NCBI RefSeq assembly: GCF_004010155.1
Contig: NZ_RRYH01000027.1
Span: 1-64,000 of the forward strand
Source of the DNA: Solirhodobacter olei
GTDB taxonomy: Bacteria > Pseudomonadota > Alphaproteobacteria > Rhodobacterales > Rhodobacteraceae
DNA: 64,000 nucleotides
Direction of reading: 5' to 3'
The notes under the pieces were generated by a model that saw nothing but the letters and a program-made list of their open reading frames with translations, did no database searches and was not told the DNA's origin. A program made the translations under genes and the position numbers. This document shows positions 54,937 to 64,000 of the stretch, piece by piece; position 1 is the first letter of the stretch, and every line of letters starts with the position of its first letter.

Positions 54937-56289
54937 ATGGCCGGCCATGACTTTGCCCAACCGATGACCGCGCGGAAATCCGGCCCCCTCAAGGGCGTGG
55001 CGGAGATCCCGGGCGACAAGTCGATCAGCCACCGCGCGCTGATCCTGGGCGCGCTGGCCGTGGGCGAGACCCGCGTCACCGGTCTGCTGGAGGGCGAGGA
55101 CGTGCTGGGCACCGCCGCTGCAATGCGCGCCTTCGGCGCCGAGGTGACGCGCCACGGGCCGGGGGCCTGGTCGGTCCACGGCGTGGGTGTGGGCGGCTTC
55201 GGCGAGCCGGCCGACGTGATCGACTGCGGCAATTCCGGCACCTCCGTCCGCCTGATCATGGGCGCGATGGCGACGACGGCGATGACGGCGACCTTCACCG
55301 GCGATGCGAGCCTCCGGAAGCGGCCGATGGGGCGGGTGACGGATCCGCTGTCGCTTTTCGGGGCGCAGGCTTACGGGCGGGCCGGCGGGCGACTGCCGAT
55401 GACGGTGATCGGCGCGGCCGATCCGGTGCCCGCGCGCTACACCGTGCCGGTGCCGTCGGCGCAGGTGAAATCCGCCGTGCTTCTGGCGGGCCTCAACGCG
55501 CCCGGCGAGACGGTGGTGATCGAGCGCGAGCCGACGCGGGACCATTCCGAACGCATGCTGCGCGGCTTCGGCGCGACGCTTTCGGCGGAAAAGACCGCCG
55601 AGGGCCATGTGATCACCCTGCAGGGCCGGCCGGAGCTGCGCCCGCAGGAGGTCGCCGTGCCGCGCGATCCCTCCTCCGCCGCCTTCCCGGTCTGCGCGGC
55701 GCTGATCGTCGAGGGGTCCGAGATCCTCGTTCCCGGCGTCAGCCAGAACAGCACGCGCAACGGGCTCTATACGACGCTCGTCGAGATGGGCGCGCTGATA
55801 GATTTTGAGAACGCGCGCGAAGAGGGCGGCGAGCCGGTGGCCGATCTGCGCGTGCGCTTCTCGCCCGAGATGAAGGGGATCGAGGTGCCGCCGGAGCGCG
55901 CGGCCTCGATGATCGACGAATATCCGGTGCTCTCGGTCGTCGCGGCGAACGCGACCGGCACCACGGTGATGCGCGGCGTCAAGGAGCTGCGCGTCAAGGA
56001 AAGCGACCGGATCGACGCCATGGCGCGCGGCCTCGAGGCCTGCGGGGTGACGATCGAGGAGGATGAGGATACGCTTATCGTCCACGGGATGGGACCGGGG
56101 GCGGTTCCGGGGGGCGCTGTTTGCGCGAGCCACCTGGACCATCGGATCGCGATGAGCTTCCTTGTTCTCGGCCTTGCGGCGAAGAAGCCGGTCTCGGTCG
56201 ATGACGGCGCGCCGATCGCGACCAGCTTTCCGGTCTTCGAGGGCCTGATGGCGGGGCTTGGCGCCTCCATCGCCCGCGACAACCAATAG
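54937..56289 (+). CDS. aroA: EPSP synthase (3-phosphoshikimate 1-carboxyvinyltransferase)
   Basis: 450 residues. [21 protein letters not shown], the substrate loop [50 protein letters not shown] and [13 protein letters not shown]. The GNSGTSVRL block resembles class II type enzymes (Agrobacterium/alphaproteobacteria) more than the E. coli type. It makes EPSP in the shikimate pathway. 48 nt before cmk, with which it is often linked. Confidence 0.95.
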   Translation: MAGHDFAQPMTARKSGPLKGVAEIPGDKSISHRALILGALAVGETRVTGLLEGEDVLGTAAAMRAFGAEVTRHGPGAWSVHGVGVGGFGEPADVIDCGNSGTSVRLIMGAMATTAMTATFTGDASLRKRPMGRVTDPLSLFGAQAYGRAGGRLPMTVIGAADPVPARYTVPVPSAQVKSAVLLAGLNAPGETVVIEREPTRDHSERMLRGFGATLSAEKTAEGHVITLQGRPELRPQEVAVPRDPSSAAFPVCAALIVEGSEILVPGVSQNSTRNGLYTTLVEMGALIDFENAREEGGEPVADLRVRFSPEMKGIEVPPERAASMIDEYPVLSVVAANATGTTVMRGVKELRVKESDRIDAMARGLEACGVTIEEDEDTLIVHGMGPGAVPGGAVCASHLDHRIAMSFLVLGLAAKKPVSVDDGAPIATSFPVFEGLMAGLGASIARDNQ

Positions 56290-56336
56290 GGCGGGCGCAC
56301 CGAGGGTACGGGAACGGCTTGGCCGGGAGGGATGCG

Positions 56337-56933
56337 ATGAGCTTCACGGTGGCGATCGACGGGCCCGCTGCGGCGGGCAAGGGGACGATCTCGCGCGCGG
56401 TGGCGGCGCGGTTCGGCTTCGCGCATCTCGACACCGGGCTTCTTTACCGTGCGGTCGGCGCCAAGGGCGGCGATCCGGTGGCGGTGGCCCGGGGGCTGAG
56501 CGCGGCGGACCTTGAACGGGACGACCTGCGCTCGGCCGAGGCGGGGCAGGCGGCGAGCCGGGTGGCGGCGGTGCCGGAGGTGCGCAAGGCCCTGGTCGCG
56601 TTCCAGCAGGCCTTTGCCCGGCGCGATGGCGGGGCGGTGCTCGACGGGCGGGATATCGGCACGGTCATCTGCCCGGAGGCCGAGGTGAAGATCTATGTCA
56701 CCGCCACCGACGCGGTGCGGGCGCATCGCCGCTGGCTGGAGCTTCGCGAGGCGGGCGAGACGGTGAGTGAGGCGGAGGTTCTCGCCCAGCTGCAGGAGCG
56801 CGACGAGCGCGACCGGGCACGGACCTCGGCGCCGCTGAAGCCCGCGGCGGATGCGGTGGTGCTGGACACCTCCAGCCTGGGGATCGACGAGGCGGTGGCC
56901 CGCGCGATCGATCTGGTCTCCGCCCGGCGCTGA
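56337..56933 (+). CDS. cmk: Cytidylate kinase
   Basis: 198 residues. P-loop [64 protein letters not shown] and [12 protein letters not shown]. It phosphorylates CMP and dCMP. It is somewhat shorter than E. coli Cmk (227), as in related alphaproteobacteria. GGGAGG lies 7 nt before ATG 56337. aroA-cmk-rpsA order is a classic bacterial string. Confidence 0.94.
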   Translation: MSFTVAIDGPAAAGKGTISRAVAARFGFAHLDTGLLYRAVGAKGGDPVAVARGLSAADLERDDLRSAEAGQAASRVAAVPEVRKALVAFQQAFARRDGGAVLDGRDIGTVICPEAEVKIYVTATDAVRAHRRWLELREAGETVSEAEVLAQLQERDERDRARTSAPLKPAADAVVLDTSSLGIDEAVARAIDLVSARR

Positions 56934-57057
56934 GGCTGTTGCGCAATGGCCGCAGACGTCCACCGATGCGGCGGGATGTCGCGGCAGAGGCTTGCCCGAG
57001 CGGCCCCCGGGGCCTAAAGCCGGAACCCTGACCCACGTTTTGAAAGGGAGGCGCTGC
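56934..57057. other. Spacer between cmk and the small open frame
   Basis: 124 nt, GC-rich, no gene. AAAGGGAGG near 57043-57051 serves the next open frame. Confidence 0.4.
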
Positions 57058-57144
57058 ATGATTACCAACCGTTACGCTCGCCTCGCCAATGTGGGCCTGG
57101 CCGGGATGCATCCCGGCAATTGGTGCTCTCGCCGTTTGGCCTGA
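57058..57144 (+). CDS. Candidate 28-residue microprotein
   Basis: ATG 57058 to TGA 57142-57144, starting MITNRYARLANVGLAGM. AAAGGGAGG sits 6-7 nt upstream, a stronger ribosome site than many genes here, and a hairpin with TTTT follows 10 nt after the stop. Basic N- and C-ends with a neutral centre; no family recognised. Too short for statistical support from composition. Confidence 0.4.
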   Translation: MITNRYARLANVGLAGMHPGNWCSRRLA

Positions 57145-57154
57145 TGCCCCTCAC

Positions 57155-57176
57155 GGACCTTCGCGGGTCCCCTTTT
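57155..57176 (+). terminator. Short intrinsic terminator
   Basis: GGACC-TTCGCG-GGTCC followed by CCTTTT. A 5-bp stem is weak, but it lies directly behind the small open frame. Confidence 0.5.
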
Positions 57177-57258
57177 CCAAGACTTGACAACAGCTTGACC
57201 CGATAGGGGCCGGTTTCGGTCCGCCGTTCCGGGTCTCATTTCACCAGGAGAGGCCGGA

Positions 57259-57519
57259 TTGCCGCGAGGCGCCGGAATTCATGCCATGATTGCACAACCG
57301 AACCTTCCCGCATCCCGGCCCGATCTGACCGCGGCGCTGCAGGACATCATCGACCGGCACGGCGCCTGGCGCGTTCTGCGCGCGGCTTTCGCGGCAGCGC
57401 TGCGCCACCGTCCGCCGGCGCGGGGCGACGATGCCGGGCAGCTCAACGCCCACCTGCGCCGCGATATCGGGCTGCCGCCCGTTCCGCCCGGGCGACCCTC
57501 GTTCTGGGACCTGCGCTGA
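57259..57519 (+). CDS. DUF1127-like small protein
   Basis: 86 residues from TTG 57259, preferred because AGGAGAGG ends 5 nt before it. ATG 57286 would give 77 residues but has only a weak GGA. The region WRVLRAAFAAALRHRPP followed by LNAHLRRDIGLPP resembles the DUF1127 pattern (basic helix, then L..HLLRDIGL). Role unknown; the family includes RNA-binding proteins such as CcaF1. Confidence 0.55.
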   Translation: MPRGAGIHAMIAQPNLPASRPDLTAALQDIIDRHGAWRVLRAAFAAALRHRPPARGDDAGQLNAHLRRDIGLPPVPPGRPSFWDLR

Positions 57520-57598
57520 GGCAGTCCGGAATTCGGGCCGGGGTACGCGGGCGGCGTGCTATCCTCCCGGGGGACGGGTTCCCCGGGAGGGTTTCGCC

Positions 57599-58012
57599 AT
57601 GAGAGATGCCCTGGCCGCCGCCGCGCTGGCGCTGATCCTTGCCGGGGCCGCCCCGGCGCAGGAGGTGCGGCGCATCGACTTCGCAGCCGGGGCGAGTGCC
57701 ACGACCGCGCGGGGCGAGATCCGGGGCTATGACTATATCCTTTACGAGCTGCGCGCGGCGGCGGGGCAGCGGATGCGGATCAGGATGGCGAGCCCGAATA
57801 CGGCCGCCTATTTCAACGTCTTCGCCCCGGGCAAAGGGCCGGGGGATGCGGCGATCTTCATCGGCTCGATCTCGGGGCCGGTCTTCGATGCGCCGCTTGC
57901 GGCCTCGGGCGTCTACTCGGTGCAGGTCTACATGATGCGCTCGGCCGCGCGGCGGGGGGAGCGCGCGGCCTACCGGCTCTACGTCTCGATCACGGGGAGG
58001 CCGGACGGCTGA
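57599..58012 (+). CDS. Periplasmic protein of unknown function
   Basis: 137 residues. Signal peptide MRDALAAAALALILAGAAPAQ (cleavage after about residue 20), then a beta-rich domain: ARGEIRGYDYILYELRAAAGQRMRIRM, AYFNVFAPG, GVYSVQVYMMRSAARRGERAAYRLYVSI. This resembles the PPC-like beta sandwich of secreted proteins. No catalytic residues are recognisable. Confidence 0.6.
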   Translation: MRDALAAAALALILAGAAPAQEVRRIDFAAGASATTARGEIRGYDYILYELRAAAGQRMRIRMASPNTAAYFNVFAPGKGPGDAAIFIGSISGPVFDAPLAASGVYSVQVYMMRSAARRGERAAYRLYVSITGRPDG

Positions 58013-58042
58013 GGGCCTCGGGCCCGGCAATGCTGTGCGCTC

Positions 58043-58071
58043 TTGCCTCCGGGCCGCGATATCTTTATAGC
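58043..58071 (+). promoter_or_regulatory. Candidate rpsA promoter
   Basis: TTGCCT (58043-58048), 17-nt spacer, TATAGC (58066-58071). The transcript would start near 58078, leaving a leader of about 165 nt, which could hold the autogenous S1 control region. Confidence 0.55.
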
Positions 58072-58242
58072 AGCCGCAGTCAAAACGGCGGTCAAGAAGC
58101 CGGACGATATGGGGCAGGGTCGGAGATGCAATCCGGCCCTTTGTCTTTTGTCCGGCCTCCTGGGCGCCCGACGGACCGCAACGAAGACCGGCGGAGCCAA
58201 CCGCCCGGCCAGTGAAAACCCTATGAAGGAAACCGTGACTCT

Positions 58243-59925
58243 ATGAGCGCTAAAGCTAGCATGGAAGAATTCGAAGCCCTCCTGCAGGAGAGCTTCGAGA
58301 TCGACACCCCCGACGAGGGCTCTGTCGTAAAGGGCAAGGTCATCGCCATCGAGGCGGGCCAGGCCATCATCGACGTCGGCTACAAGATGGAAGGCCGTGT
58401 CGATCTGAAGGAATTCGCGAATCCGGGCGAGGCCCCGTCGATCACCGTCGGCGATGAGGTCGAGGTCTACCTCGACCGCGTCGAGAACGCGCGTGGCGAG
58501 GCCGTCATCAGCCGCGACAAGGCGCGGCGTGAAGAGGCCTGGGATCGTCTCGAGAAGGCCTACGCCAGCGAAGAGCGTGTCGAAGGCGCGATCTTCGGCC
58601 GCGTGAAGGGTGGCTTCACCGTCGATCTCGGCGGCGCCGTGGCCTTCCTTCCGGGCTCCCAGGTCGACGTGCGCCCGGTGCGCGACGCCGGCCCGCTGAT
58701 GGGCCTGAAGCAGCCGTTCCAGATCCTCAAGATGGACCGTCGCCGCGGCAACATCGTCGTGTCGCGCCGGGCGATCCTGGAAGAGAGCCGCGCCGAGCAG
58801 CGCGCCGAAGTCATCGCCAACCTCTCCGAAGGTCAGGTGGTGGATGGCGTGGTCAAGAACATCACCGAATACGGCGCCTTCGTCGATCTGGGTGGTGTGG
58901 ACGGCCTGCTGCACGTCACCGACATGGCCTGGCGCCGCGTCAACCACCCGTCGGAAATCCTGTCGATCGGCGAGACCGTCAAGGTTCAGGTCATCAAGAT
59001 CAACAAGGAAACCCACCGCATCAGCCTGGGCATGAAGCAGCTGCTGGCCGATCCGTGGGATTCGGTGGAAGCCAACTATCCGCTGGGTTCGGTCCACAAG
59101 GGCCGCGTGACCAACATCACCGACTACGGCGCCTTCGTGGAGCTGGAGCCGGGCGTCGAAGGTCTCGTCCACGTCTCGGAAATGTCCTGGACCAAGAAGA
59201 ACGTCCACCCCGGCAAGATCGTTTCGACCAGCCAGGAAGTCGACGTCATGGTTCTCGAGATCGACAGCGCCAAGCGCCGCGTCTCGCTGGGCCTGAAGCA
59301 GACCATGCGCAACCCGTGGGAAGTCTTCGCCGAAACCCATCCGATCGGTACGCAGATCGAGGGCGAGGTGAAGAACATCACCGAGTTCGGGCTGTTCGTG
59401 GGTCTCGACAACGACATCGACGGGATGGTTCACCTCTCCGACCTGAGCTGGGATCAGCGCGGGGAAGAGGCGATCCAGAACTACCGCAAGGGCGACGTCG
59501 TCCAGGCGGTCGTCACCGAGGTCGACACCGAGAAGGAGCGGATTTCGCTCTCGATCAAGGCGCTGGGTGAAGACACGTTCAGCGATGCGGTCGACGGCGT
59601 GAAGCGCGGCTCGGTCGTCACCGTCACGGTGACCGCGATCGAGGATGGCGGCATCGAGGTCGAGTACAACGGCATGAAGAGCTTCATCCGTCGCTCCGAC
59701 CTGTCGCGTGACCGTTCCGAGCAGCGCCCCGAGCGCTTCCAGGTCGGCGACCACGTCGATGCGCGCGTGACCAACATCGACAGCAAGACCCGTCGTCTGG
59801 GCCTGTCGATCAAGGCGCGCGAGATCGCCGAGGAGAAGGAAGCCGTGGAACAATACGGTTCGTCCGACTCCGGTGCGTCGCTGGGCGACATCCTTGGCGC
59901 CGCGCTCAAGGGCGACAAGAACTGA
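58243..59925 (+). CDS. rpsA: 30S ribosomal protein S1
   Basis: 560 residues with six S1 (OB-fold) domains beginning near residues 27, 112, 197, 284, 369 and 457. The clearest blocks are GQVVDGVVKNITEYGAFVDL, GSVHKGRVTNITDYGAFVEL and GTQIEGEVKNITEFGLFVGL. It binds mRNA and helps initiation on structured leaders. Codon use is very strongly biased to C/G-ending favourites, as expected for a highly expressed gene. Strong terminator follows. Confidence 0.97.
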   Translation: MSAKASMEEFEALLQESFEIDTPDEGSVVKGKVIAIEAGQAIIDVGYKMEGRVDLKEFANPGEAPSITVGDEVEVYLDRVENARGEAVISRDKARREEAWDRLEKAYASEERVEGAIFGRVKGGFTVDLGGAVAFLPGSQVDVRPVRDAGPLMGLKQPFQILKMDRRRGNIVVSRRAILEESRAEQRAEVIANLSEGQVVDGVVKNITEYGAFVDLGGVDGLLHVTDMAWRRVNHPSEILSIGETVKVQVIKINKETHRISLGMKQLLADPWDSVEANYPLGSVHKGRVTNITDYGAFVELEPGVEGLVHVSEMSWTKKNVHPGKIVSTSQEVDVMVLEIDSAKRRVSLGLKQTMRNPWEVFAETHPIGTQIEGEVKNITEFGLFVGLDNDIDGMVHLSDLSWDQRGEEAIQNYRKGDVVQAVVTEVDTEKERISLSIKALGEDTFSDAVDGVKRGSVVTVTVTAIEDGGIEVEYNGMKSFIRRSDLSRDRSEQRPERFQVGDHVDARVTNIDSKTRRLGLSIKAREIAEEKEAVEQYGSSDSGASLGDILGAALKGDKN

Positions 59926-59952
59926 GCACAGCTCAGTCCACGAGATTGGAAG

Positions 59953-59981
59953 CGGCCCCCGTTCGGGGGCCGTTTTCTTTT
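59953..59981 (+). terminator. Rho-independent terminator of rpsA
   Basis: CGGCCCCC-GTTC-GGGGGCCG, perfect 8-bp stem, then TTTTCTTTT. It begins 27 nt after the rpsA stop. The rest of 59982-60186 holds no gene I can support. Confidence 0.92.
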
Positions 59982-60186
59982 GGCGCGAGCCCCCGCCCGC
60001 CCGGATGGGCGCGGCCCTCCGTGGTCGCGGGATGGGGCGCGGGTGCGAATCGGTCCCCCCCCTCTCTGGCATGCCGCGCTGCCGCGAAACCCGTGGACGC
60101 ACCCCGGCGCCGCCTTTGCACAATGCAATGCGCCCCTTGACAGGCAGGGAGTGGCGGAAATCGCCGCTATTCCAATGGCTTTCTGT

Positions 60187-60214
60187 TTGAGCCTCGGAGA
60201 ATTGGCCCTATAGT
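60187..60214 (+). promoter_or_regulatory. Candidate ihfB promoter
   Basis: TTGAGC (60187-60192), 16-nt spacer, TATAGT (60209-60214), about 58 nt before the ihfB ATG. Confidence 0.5.
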
Positions 60215-60272
60215 TCCGACCAGCGACAGAGGGGGGTGTCTGTCCGACTGACCGCCCACAGGGGGATTTTGC

Positions 60273-60560
60273 ATGATCCGTTCCGAATTGATCGAGAAGA
60301 TTGCCGGCGAGAACCCGCACCTTTACCAACGCGACGTGGAGAAGATCGTGAACACGATCTTCGAGGAGATCATCGAGGCGCTGGCCCGCGGTGACCGGGT
60401 CGAGTTGCGCGGCTTCGGGGCCTTCTCGGTGAAGAAGCGCGACGCCCGCGTCGGGCGCAACCCGCGCACCGGCGAAGCGGTGCAGGTAGAGGAAAAGGCG
60501 GTGCCGTTCTTCAAGACCGGCAAGCTGCTGCGAGACCGGCTTAACGGCAAAGAGGCGTGA
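60273..60560 (+). CDS. ihfB: Integration host factor subunit beta
   Basis: 95 residues. [68 protein letters not shown], the DNA-binding arm with the proline that intercalates (GRNPRTGE). It bends DNA as a heterodimer with IhfA. Behind rpsA as in E. coli and other proteobacteria; its stop overlaps the next gene. Confidence 0.95.
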   Translation: MIRSELIEKIAGENPHLYQRDVEKIVNTIFEEIIEALARGDRVELRGFGAFSVKKRDARVGRNPRTGEAVQVEEKAVPFFKTGKLLRDRLNGKEA

Positions 60561-60925
60561 TGCGACGGATCCGGCTTCTGCGCTACCTGGCGATCGCCGT
60601 TCTGGCGATCGTGCTGATTGCGGCTGCGATGGCCAACCGGGGCGTGGTGACGGTCCGGGCGCTGCCCGCCGATTTCGCCGATTTCCTTGGCTGGAACGCC
60701 ATGGCCCAGGTGCCGCTGTTCCTGGTCATCCTGGCCTCTGCCGCGCTTGGCATCGTCATCGGCTTCTTCTGGGAGTGGCTTCGCGAGGGCAAGCACCGCA
60801 AGGCCGGGCGCACCGGCCAGCGGCGTGTCACGGCGCTGGCCCGCGAGGTCAGCAAGCTGCGCGAGCAGCACGGCCACAAGAAGGACGACGTGCTGGCGCT
60901 GCTCGACGGGCCGACCAAGCACTAG
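60560..60925 (+). CDS. lapA: LapA domain membrane protein
   Basis: 121 residues. Two transmembrane helices (about 8-27 and 50-72, LFLVILASAALGIVIGFFWEWLREGKHR), followed by a coiled-coil tail (VTALAREVSKLREQHGHKK). DUF1049/LapA proteins are linked to LPS assembly control in E. coli. ATG overlaps the ihfB stop. Confidence 0.85.
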   Translation: MRRIRLLRYLAIAVLAIVLIAAAMANRGVVTVRALPADFADFLGWNAMAQVPLFLVILASAALGIVIGFFWEWLREGKHRKAGRTGQRRVTALAREVSKLREQHGHKKDDVLALLDGPTKH

Positions 60926-60958
60926 GCCCGGACCGGGCAAGCAGAACAGGATGACGTG

Positions 60959-61609
60959 ATGGCGAGGCAGGGCGGGATCCGCGTGAAGATCTGCGGGCTG
61001 CGCGAGCCGCGGCTGGTGGAGGTCGCGGCCGAGGCGGGGGCCGCCTATGTCGGCTTCGTCTTCTTCGACCGCTCGCCCCGCAACCTCAGCCCCGAGGCGG
61101 CGCGCGAGGCCGCCTGGGCCGCGCCGATGGGCGTTGCAAAGGTCGCGCTGACGGTCGACGCGAGCGATGCGGCGCTGGATGCGATCCTCGACAAGGTGCC
61201 GCTGGACATGCTTCAGCTTCATGGCCGCGAAAGCCCGGAGCGCGTGGCCGAGGTCCGCGCCCGTTTCGGCCTGCCGGTGATGAAGGCGGTCGGCGTGGCC
61301 GAGGCGGCCGACCTTGCGCGGATCGCGGAATACGAGGCCGTGGCCGACCAGATCCTGATCGACGCCAAGCCGCCGAAGGGGGCTGCGCTGCCGGGCGGCA
61401 ACGGGATCCCCTTTGACTGGCGGCTGATCGCCGGGCGGCGCTGGGAGAAGCCCTGGATGCTGGCGGGGGGGCTCGACGCCTCCAACGTTGCCGAGGCGAT
61501 CCGGCTGACGGGCGCGACGCAGGTCGATGTCTCCTCGGCGGTGGAGAGCGCGCCGGGGGTGAAGGACGAAGGCCTGATCCGGGCCTTCATTGCGGCGGCG
61601 CGGGGATGA
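60959..61609 (+). CDS. trpF: Phosphoribosylanthranilate isomerase
   Basis: 216 residues. [35 protein letters not shown] (catalytic Cys), [52 protein letters not shown] and [18 protein letters not shown] barrel, third step of tryptophan synthesis. Separated from trpB only by an acetyltransferase gene. Confidence 0.96.
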   Translation: MARQGGIRVKICGLREPRLVEVAAEAGAAYVGFVFFDRSPRNLSPEAAREAAWAAPMGVAKVALTVDASDAALDAILDKVPLDMLQLHGRESPERVAEVRARFGLPVMKAVGVAEAADLARIAEYEAVADQILIDAKPPKGAALPGGNGIPFDWRLIAGRRWEKPWMLAGGLDASNVAEAIRLTGATQVDVSSAVESAPGVKDEGLIRAFIAAARG

Positions 61610-62055
61610 GCGTCAGCTTCCGTCCCGCGCGGCGCGCGGATGTGGCAACCATCGTCGCCATGCTGGCCGATGACGAACTGGGCAAGGCGCGGGAGACGGC
61701 AGAGCTTGCCACCTATCTTGCCGCCTTCGACGGGATGGAGCGCCGCGAGGACAGCCACCTGATCGTAGGCGAGATGGAGGGGCGGATCGTCGCGACCTAC
61801 CAGCACACCATCCTCCACGGGCTTTCCCTGCGCGCAGCAACGCGGGCGCAGGTGGAAAGCGTGCGGGTGGAGAGCGCATTGAGGAGCAAGGGCATCGGCG
61901 CCGCGCTGATGGCGGATGCCGAGGCGCGGGCGCGGGCGGCGGGTTGCAGCCTGATCCAGCTCACCTCCTCCAACAGCCGGGCGCGGGCGCATCGTTTCTA
62001 TGAGCGGCTCGGCTTTACCGCCAGCCACGTTGGCTATAAACGCAGTCTGGACTGA
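61606..62055 (+). CDS. GNAT-family N-acetyltransferase
   Basis: 149 residues. [22 protein letters not shown] at the start, the acetyl-CoA site [31 protein letters not shown], and the closing [23 protein letters not shown]. Overlaps the trpF stop by four bases and sits 16 nt before trpB, so it is part of the trp operon. Substrate unknown. Confidence 0.88.
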   Translation: MSVSFRPARRADVATIVAMLADDELGKARETAELATYLAAFDGMERREDSHLIVGEMEGRIVATYQHTILHGLSLRAATRAQVESVRVESALRSKGIGAALMADAEARARAAGCSLIQLTSSNSRARAHRFYERLGFTASHVGYKRSLD

Positions 62056-62071
62056 GCGCGGGAAGACAGCC

Positions 62072-63304
62072 ATGGCCGACGATCTCTTCAATTCCTTCAT
62101 GAACGGCCCGGACGAGAACGGCCGTTTCGGGCAGTTCGGGGGGCGGTTCGTCTCCGAGACGCTGATGCCGCTGATCCTGGATCTGCAGGCGGAATACGAG
62201 AAGGCGAAGGAGGATCCGTCCTTCTGGGCGGAGATGAACGACCTCTGGAAGCATTACGTCGGCCGGCCGAGCCCGCTTTATTTCGCGCCGCGGCTGACGG
62301 AGCATCTGGGCGGCGCAAAGATCTACATGAAGCGCGACGAGCTGAACCACACCGGCGCGCACAAGATCAACAACGTGCTGGGGCAGATCCTGCTCGCCCG
62401 CCGCATGGGCAAGACGCGGATCATCGCAGAGACGGGCGCGGGTCAGCATGGCGTGGCCACCGCCACCGTCTGCGCCAAGTTCGGGCTGAAATGCGTGGTC
62501 TACATGGGCGCGCATGACGTGGAGCGGCAGGCGCCGAACGTGTTCCGGATGAAGCTGCTGGGGGCGGAAGTTCACGCGGTCACCTCTGGCCGCGGCACGC
62601 TGAAGGACGCGATGAACGACGCGTTGCGCGACTGGGTGACCAATGTCCGCGACACGTTCTACTGCATCGGCACCGTCGCGGGTCCGCATCCCTATCCGGC
62701 GATGGTGCGCGATTTCCAGTCGATCATCGGCAAGGAGGTGCGCTGGCAGCTTCCCGAGCAGGAGGGCGAGGGCCGCCTTCCCGACACGGTCATCGCCGCG
62801 ATCGGCGGCGGGTCGAACGCGATGGGCCTGTTCTACCCGTTCCTCGACGATCCGTCCGTCCGCATCATCGGCGTCGAGGCGGGCGGCAAGGGCGTGAACG
62901 AGAAGATGGAGCATTGCGCCAGCCTTACCGGTGGGCGCCCGGGCGTGCTTCACGGCAACAAGACCTACCTGCTGCAGGACGAGGACGGGCAGATCCTGGA
63001 GGGCTTCTCGATCTCGGCCGGGCTCGACTACCCGGGCATCGGGCCGGAACACGCCTGGCTGCACGACACCGGGCGCGCCGAATATGTCGCCATCACCGAT
63101 TCCGAGGCGCTGGAGGCGTTCCAGCTCTGCTGCAGGACCGAAGGCATCATCCCGGCGCTGGAGCCGTCCCACGCGCTGGCGCATGTGATGAAGATCGCGC
63201 CGACGCTGCCCAAGGACCACATCATCGTCATGAACATGTGCGGCCGGGGCGACAAGGACATCTTCGCCGTTGCCCGGCATCTCGGCGTCGAACTGAACGG
63301 CTGA
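62072..63304 (+). CDS. trpB: Tryptophan synthase beta chain
   Basis: 410 residues. [18 protein letters not shown] lysine in [35 protein letters not shown], phosphate-binding [16 protein letters not shown], and [16 protein letters not shown] near the C-terminus. It joins indole and serine to tryptophan. trpA is not in the window and would not follow directly, since another transcription unit starts next. Confidence 0.97.
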   Translation: MADDLFNSFMNGPDENGRFGQFGGRFVSETLMPLILDLQAEYEKAKEDPSFWAEMNDLWKHYVGRPSPLYFAPRLTEHLGGAKIYMKRDELNHTGAHKINNVLGQILLARRMGKTRIIAETGAGQHGVATATVCAKFGLKCVVYMGAHDVERQAPNVFRMKLLGAEVHAVTSGRGTLKDAMNDALRDWVTNVRDTFYCIGTVAGPHPYPAMVRDFQSIIGKEVRWQLPEQEGEGRLPDTVIAAIGGGSNAMGLFYPFLDDPSVRIIGVEAGGKGVNEKMEHCASLTGGRPGVLHGNKTYLLQDEDGQILEGFSISAGLDYPGIGPEHAWLHDTGRAEYVAITDSEALEAFQLCCRTEGIIPALEPSHALAHVMKIAPTLPKDHIIVMNMCGRGDKDIFAVARHLGVELNG

Positions 63305-63514
63305 GGCAGGTGTGGTCCCGGCCGCCCCTTGGGGACGGCGCGGCGCGGGGTTCGAAAACCGGCCCGGACGGGCATAGTCCAAAGGTTTATGCTGCCCCGG
63401 GGCCGGCAGAAGTGCGCGGAATATGCCGTGCGGCCAATGGATTGGCGGAACCGAATTAGGTCATGTCCTTCCCGTCGCCCATCCGAGGGCGCAGCAGCAG
63501 GAAAGGACATTCCA
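63305..63514. other. Spacer behind trpB
   Basis: 210 nt without a gene. GAAAGGACAT in front of 63515 is the next ribosome site; no terminator is obvious. Confidence 0.4.
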
Positions 63515-63883
63515 ATGAAACTTCCCTTTGTTACCTATGTCGCGACCCTCGCCATTGTGAGCGCCTTCGCGGTCGCTCAGGGCGCCCGGGCGCAGACCGC
63601 CTCCGGTTCCGTCTCCGGCACGACGGTCAGCCAGCCGTCCAGCGGACAGGACGACGGCTGCGCCGCCTCCGGCGCAAGTTCGTCCTGCGGCAGCGATGCC
63701 ATCGAGCATGGCGGGGCGGTCGGGCAGGGGACGAGCGGCCAGCATTCCTCCGGCGATGACGTGACCGGCCACGACTCGGGGGATCATGGCGGTTCGGGCG
63801 GCCACGATGGCGGGCACGACGGCGGCAACGGCGGCGGCAATGGTGGCTCGGGCGGGCACGACTCGAGTGGCCACGACGACTGA
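63515..63883 (+). CDS. Exported Gly/His/Asp-rich protein
   Basis: 122 residues. Signal peptide of about 26 residues ending ARAQ, then a Ser/Gly-rich part with two cysteines (DGCAAS and SSCGSD, a likely disulfide). The last 45 residues are low-complexity repeats of GHD, GGHDGG and GGN. The His/Asp content suggests metal binding. AAAGGA lies about 7 nt before the ATG. No family recognised. Confidence 0.65.
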   Translation: MKLPFVTYVATLAIVSAFAVAQGARAQTASGSVSGTTVSQPSSGQDDGCAASGASSSCGSDAIEHGGAVGQGTSGQHSSGDDVTGHDSGDHGGSGGHDGGHDGGNGGGNGGSGGHDSSGHDD

Positions 63884-63901
63884 GCCTAGTATATGAGTTT
63901 C

Positions 63902-63928
63902 GGGGCCGCCCTTTGCCGGGGCGGCCCC
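63902..63928 (+). terminator. Hairpin after the Gly/His/Asp-rich gene
   Basis: Perfect 9-bp stem GGGGCCGCC/GGCGGCCCC with a 9-nt loop, 18 nt after the stop. No T-run. Confidence 0.55.
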
Positions 63929-63948
63929 AGAGCGGTGGAGAATGGATC

Positions 63949-64000
63949 ATGCCAACACGTCGCGCAGTTGTCGTCACGCTCGCGCTGTCGCTGGCACCGG
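63949..64000 (+). CDS. Start of an exported protein, truncated by window end
   Basis: ATG 63949 reads MPTRRAVVVTLALSLAP, the opening of a signal peptide, with GTGGAG about 9 nt upstream. Only 17 codons are visible, so no function can be given. Confidence 0.5.
   Translation, partial: MPTRRAVVVTLALSLAP

Noticed and set aside
57184-57207. TTGACA at 57184 as a promoter of the DUF1127-like gene
   Set aside because: The only TA-containing candidate (CGATAG) lies 12 nt away, too close for a normal promoter.
1-64000. tRNA or rRNA genes
   Set aside because: Scanned for GGTTCGA-type T-loops and rRNA cores; none was convincing.

Overview
The window reads as chromosomal DNA of a high-GC alphaproteobacterium, most likely a member of the Rhodobacteraceae. 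The evidence is a dcw (division and cell wall) cluster in Rhodobacterales style, tandem DUF2484 proteins between murC and murB, aerobic cobaltochelatase genes cobS and cobT, and two small-RNA loci known from Rhodobacter sphaeroides: the CcaF1-CcsR 'cuckoo RNA' operon (minus strand, 1-576) and an UpsM-like long leader in front of mraZ (about 2240-2476). No tRNA, rRNA or CRISPR array was seen.

Layout. 1-576: a DUF1127 gene followed by CcsR-type double hairpins whose loops carry CUCCUCCUCCC on the minus strand. 833-1939: mrp. 2240-10264: UpsM leader, mraZ, rsmH, ftsL, ftsI, murE, murF, mraY, mostly with overlapping stops and starts. 10519-13012: a small ATPase, a GFA protein and murD. 13013-18900: an accessory stretch that separates murD from ftsW. 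It holds a broken PemK-like gene, a divergent pair of exported proteins (one weakly phosphodiester-glycosidase-like, one beta-propeller), an IS5-family remnant and a serine-recombinase tail. 18914-20461: a second GFA gene and asd, with an unusual leader. 20870-31458: ftsW, murG, murC, three small membrane proteins, murB, ddl, ftsQ, ftsA and ftsZ, closed by a strong terminator. 31687-35276: lpxC, bamD, recN.

35458-51989 is mostly minus-strand metabolism and housekeeping: a D-lactate dehydrogenase-like flavoprotein, DUF427, an M24 aminopeptidase, cobT, an HxlR regulator with a divergent FMN reductase, a racemase-like protein without its cysteines, cobS, a J-domain protein, bolA (plus strand), DUF4177, gatB, pepN, and an ArsR/AHSA1 pair. 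52234-63304 is plus-strand: glcB, a GlcG-like gene, aroA, cmk, a candidate 28-residue microprotein, a DUF1127-like protein, rpsA, ihfB, lapA, trpF, a GNAT gene and trpB. The last kilobase holds an exported Gly/His/Asp-rich protein and the start of another exported protein cut by the window edge.

How it works together. Most of 2.2-31.5 kb makes lipid-linked peptidoglycan precursor (MurB-G, Ddl, MraY) and the divisome (FtsL, I, W, Q, A, Z). LpxC and BamD extend the theme to the outer membrane. Asd supplies the diaminopimelate branch used by MurE. The asd leader encodes a short peptide rich in Thr and Lys codons followed by RNA hairpins, one of which masks the asd ribosome binding site. This is the strongest candidate here for an undescribed regulatory device.
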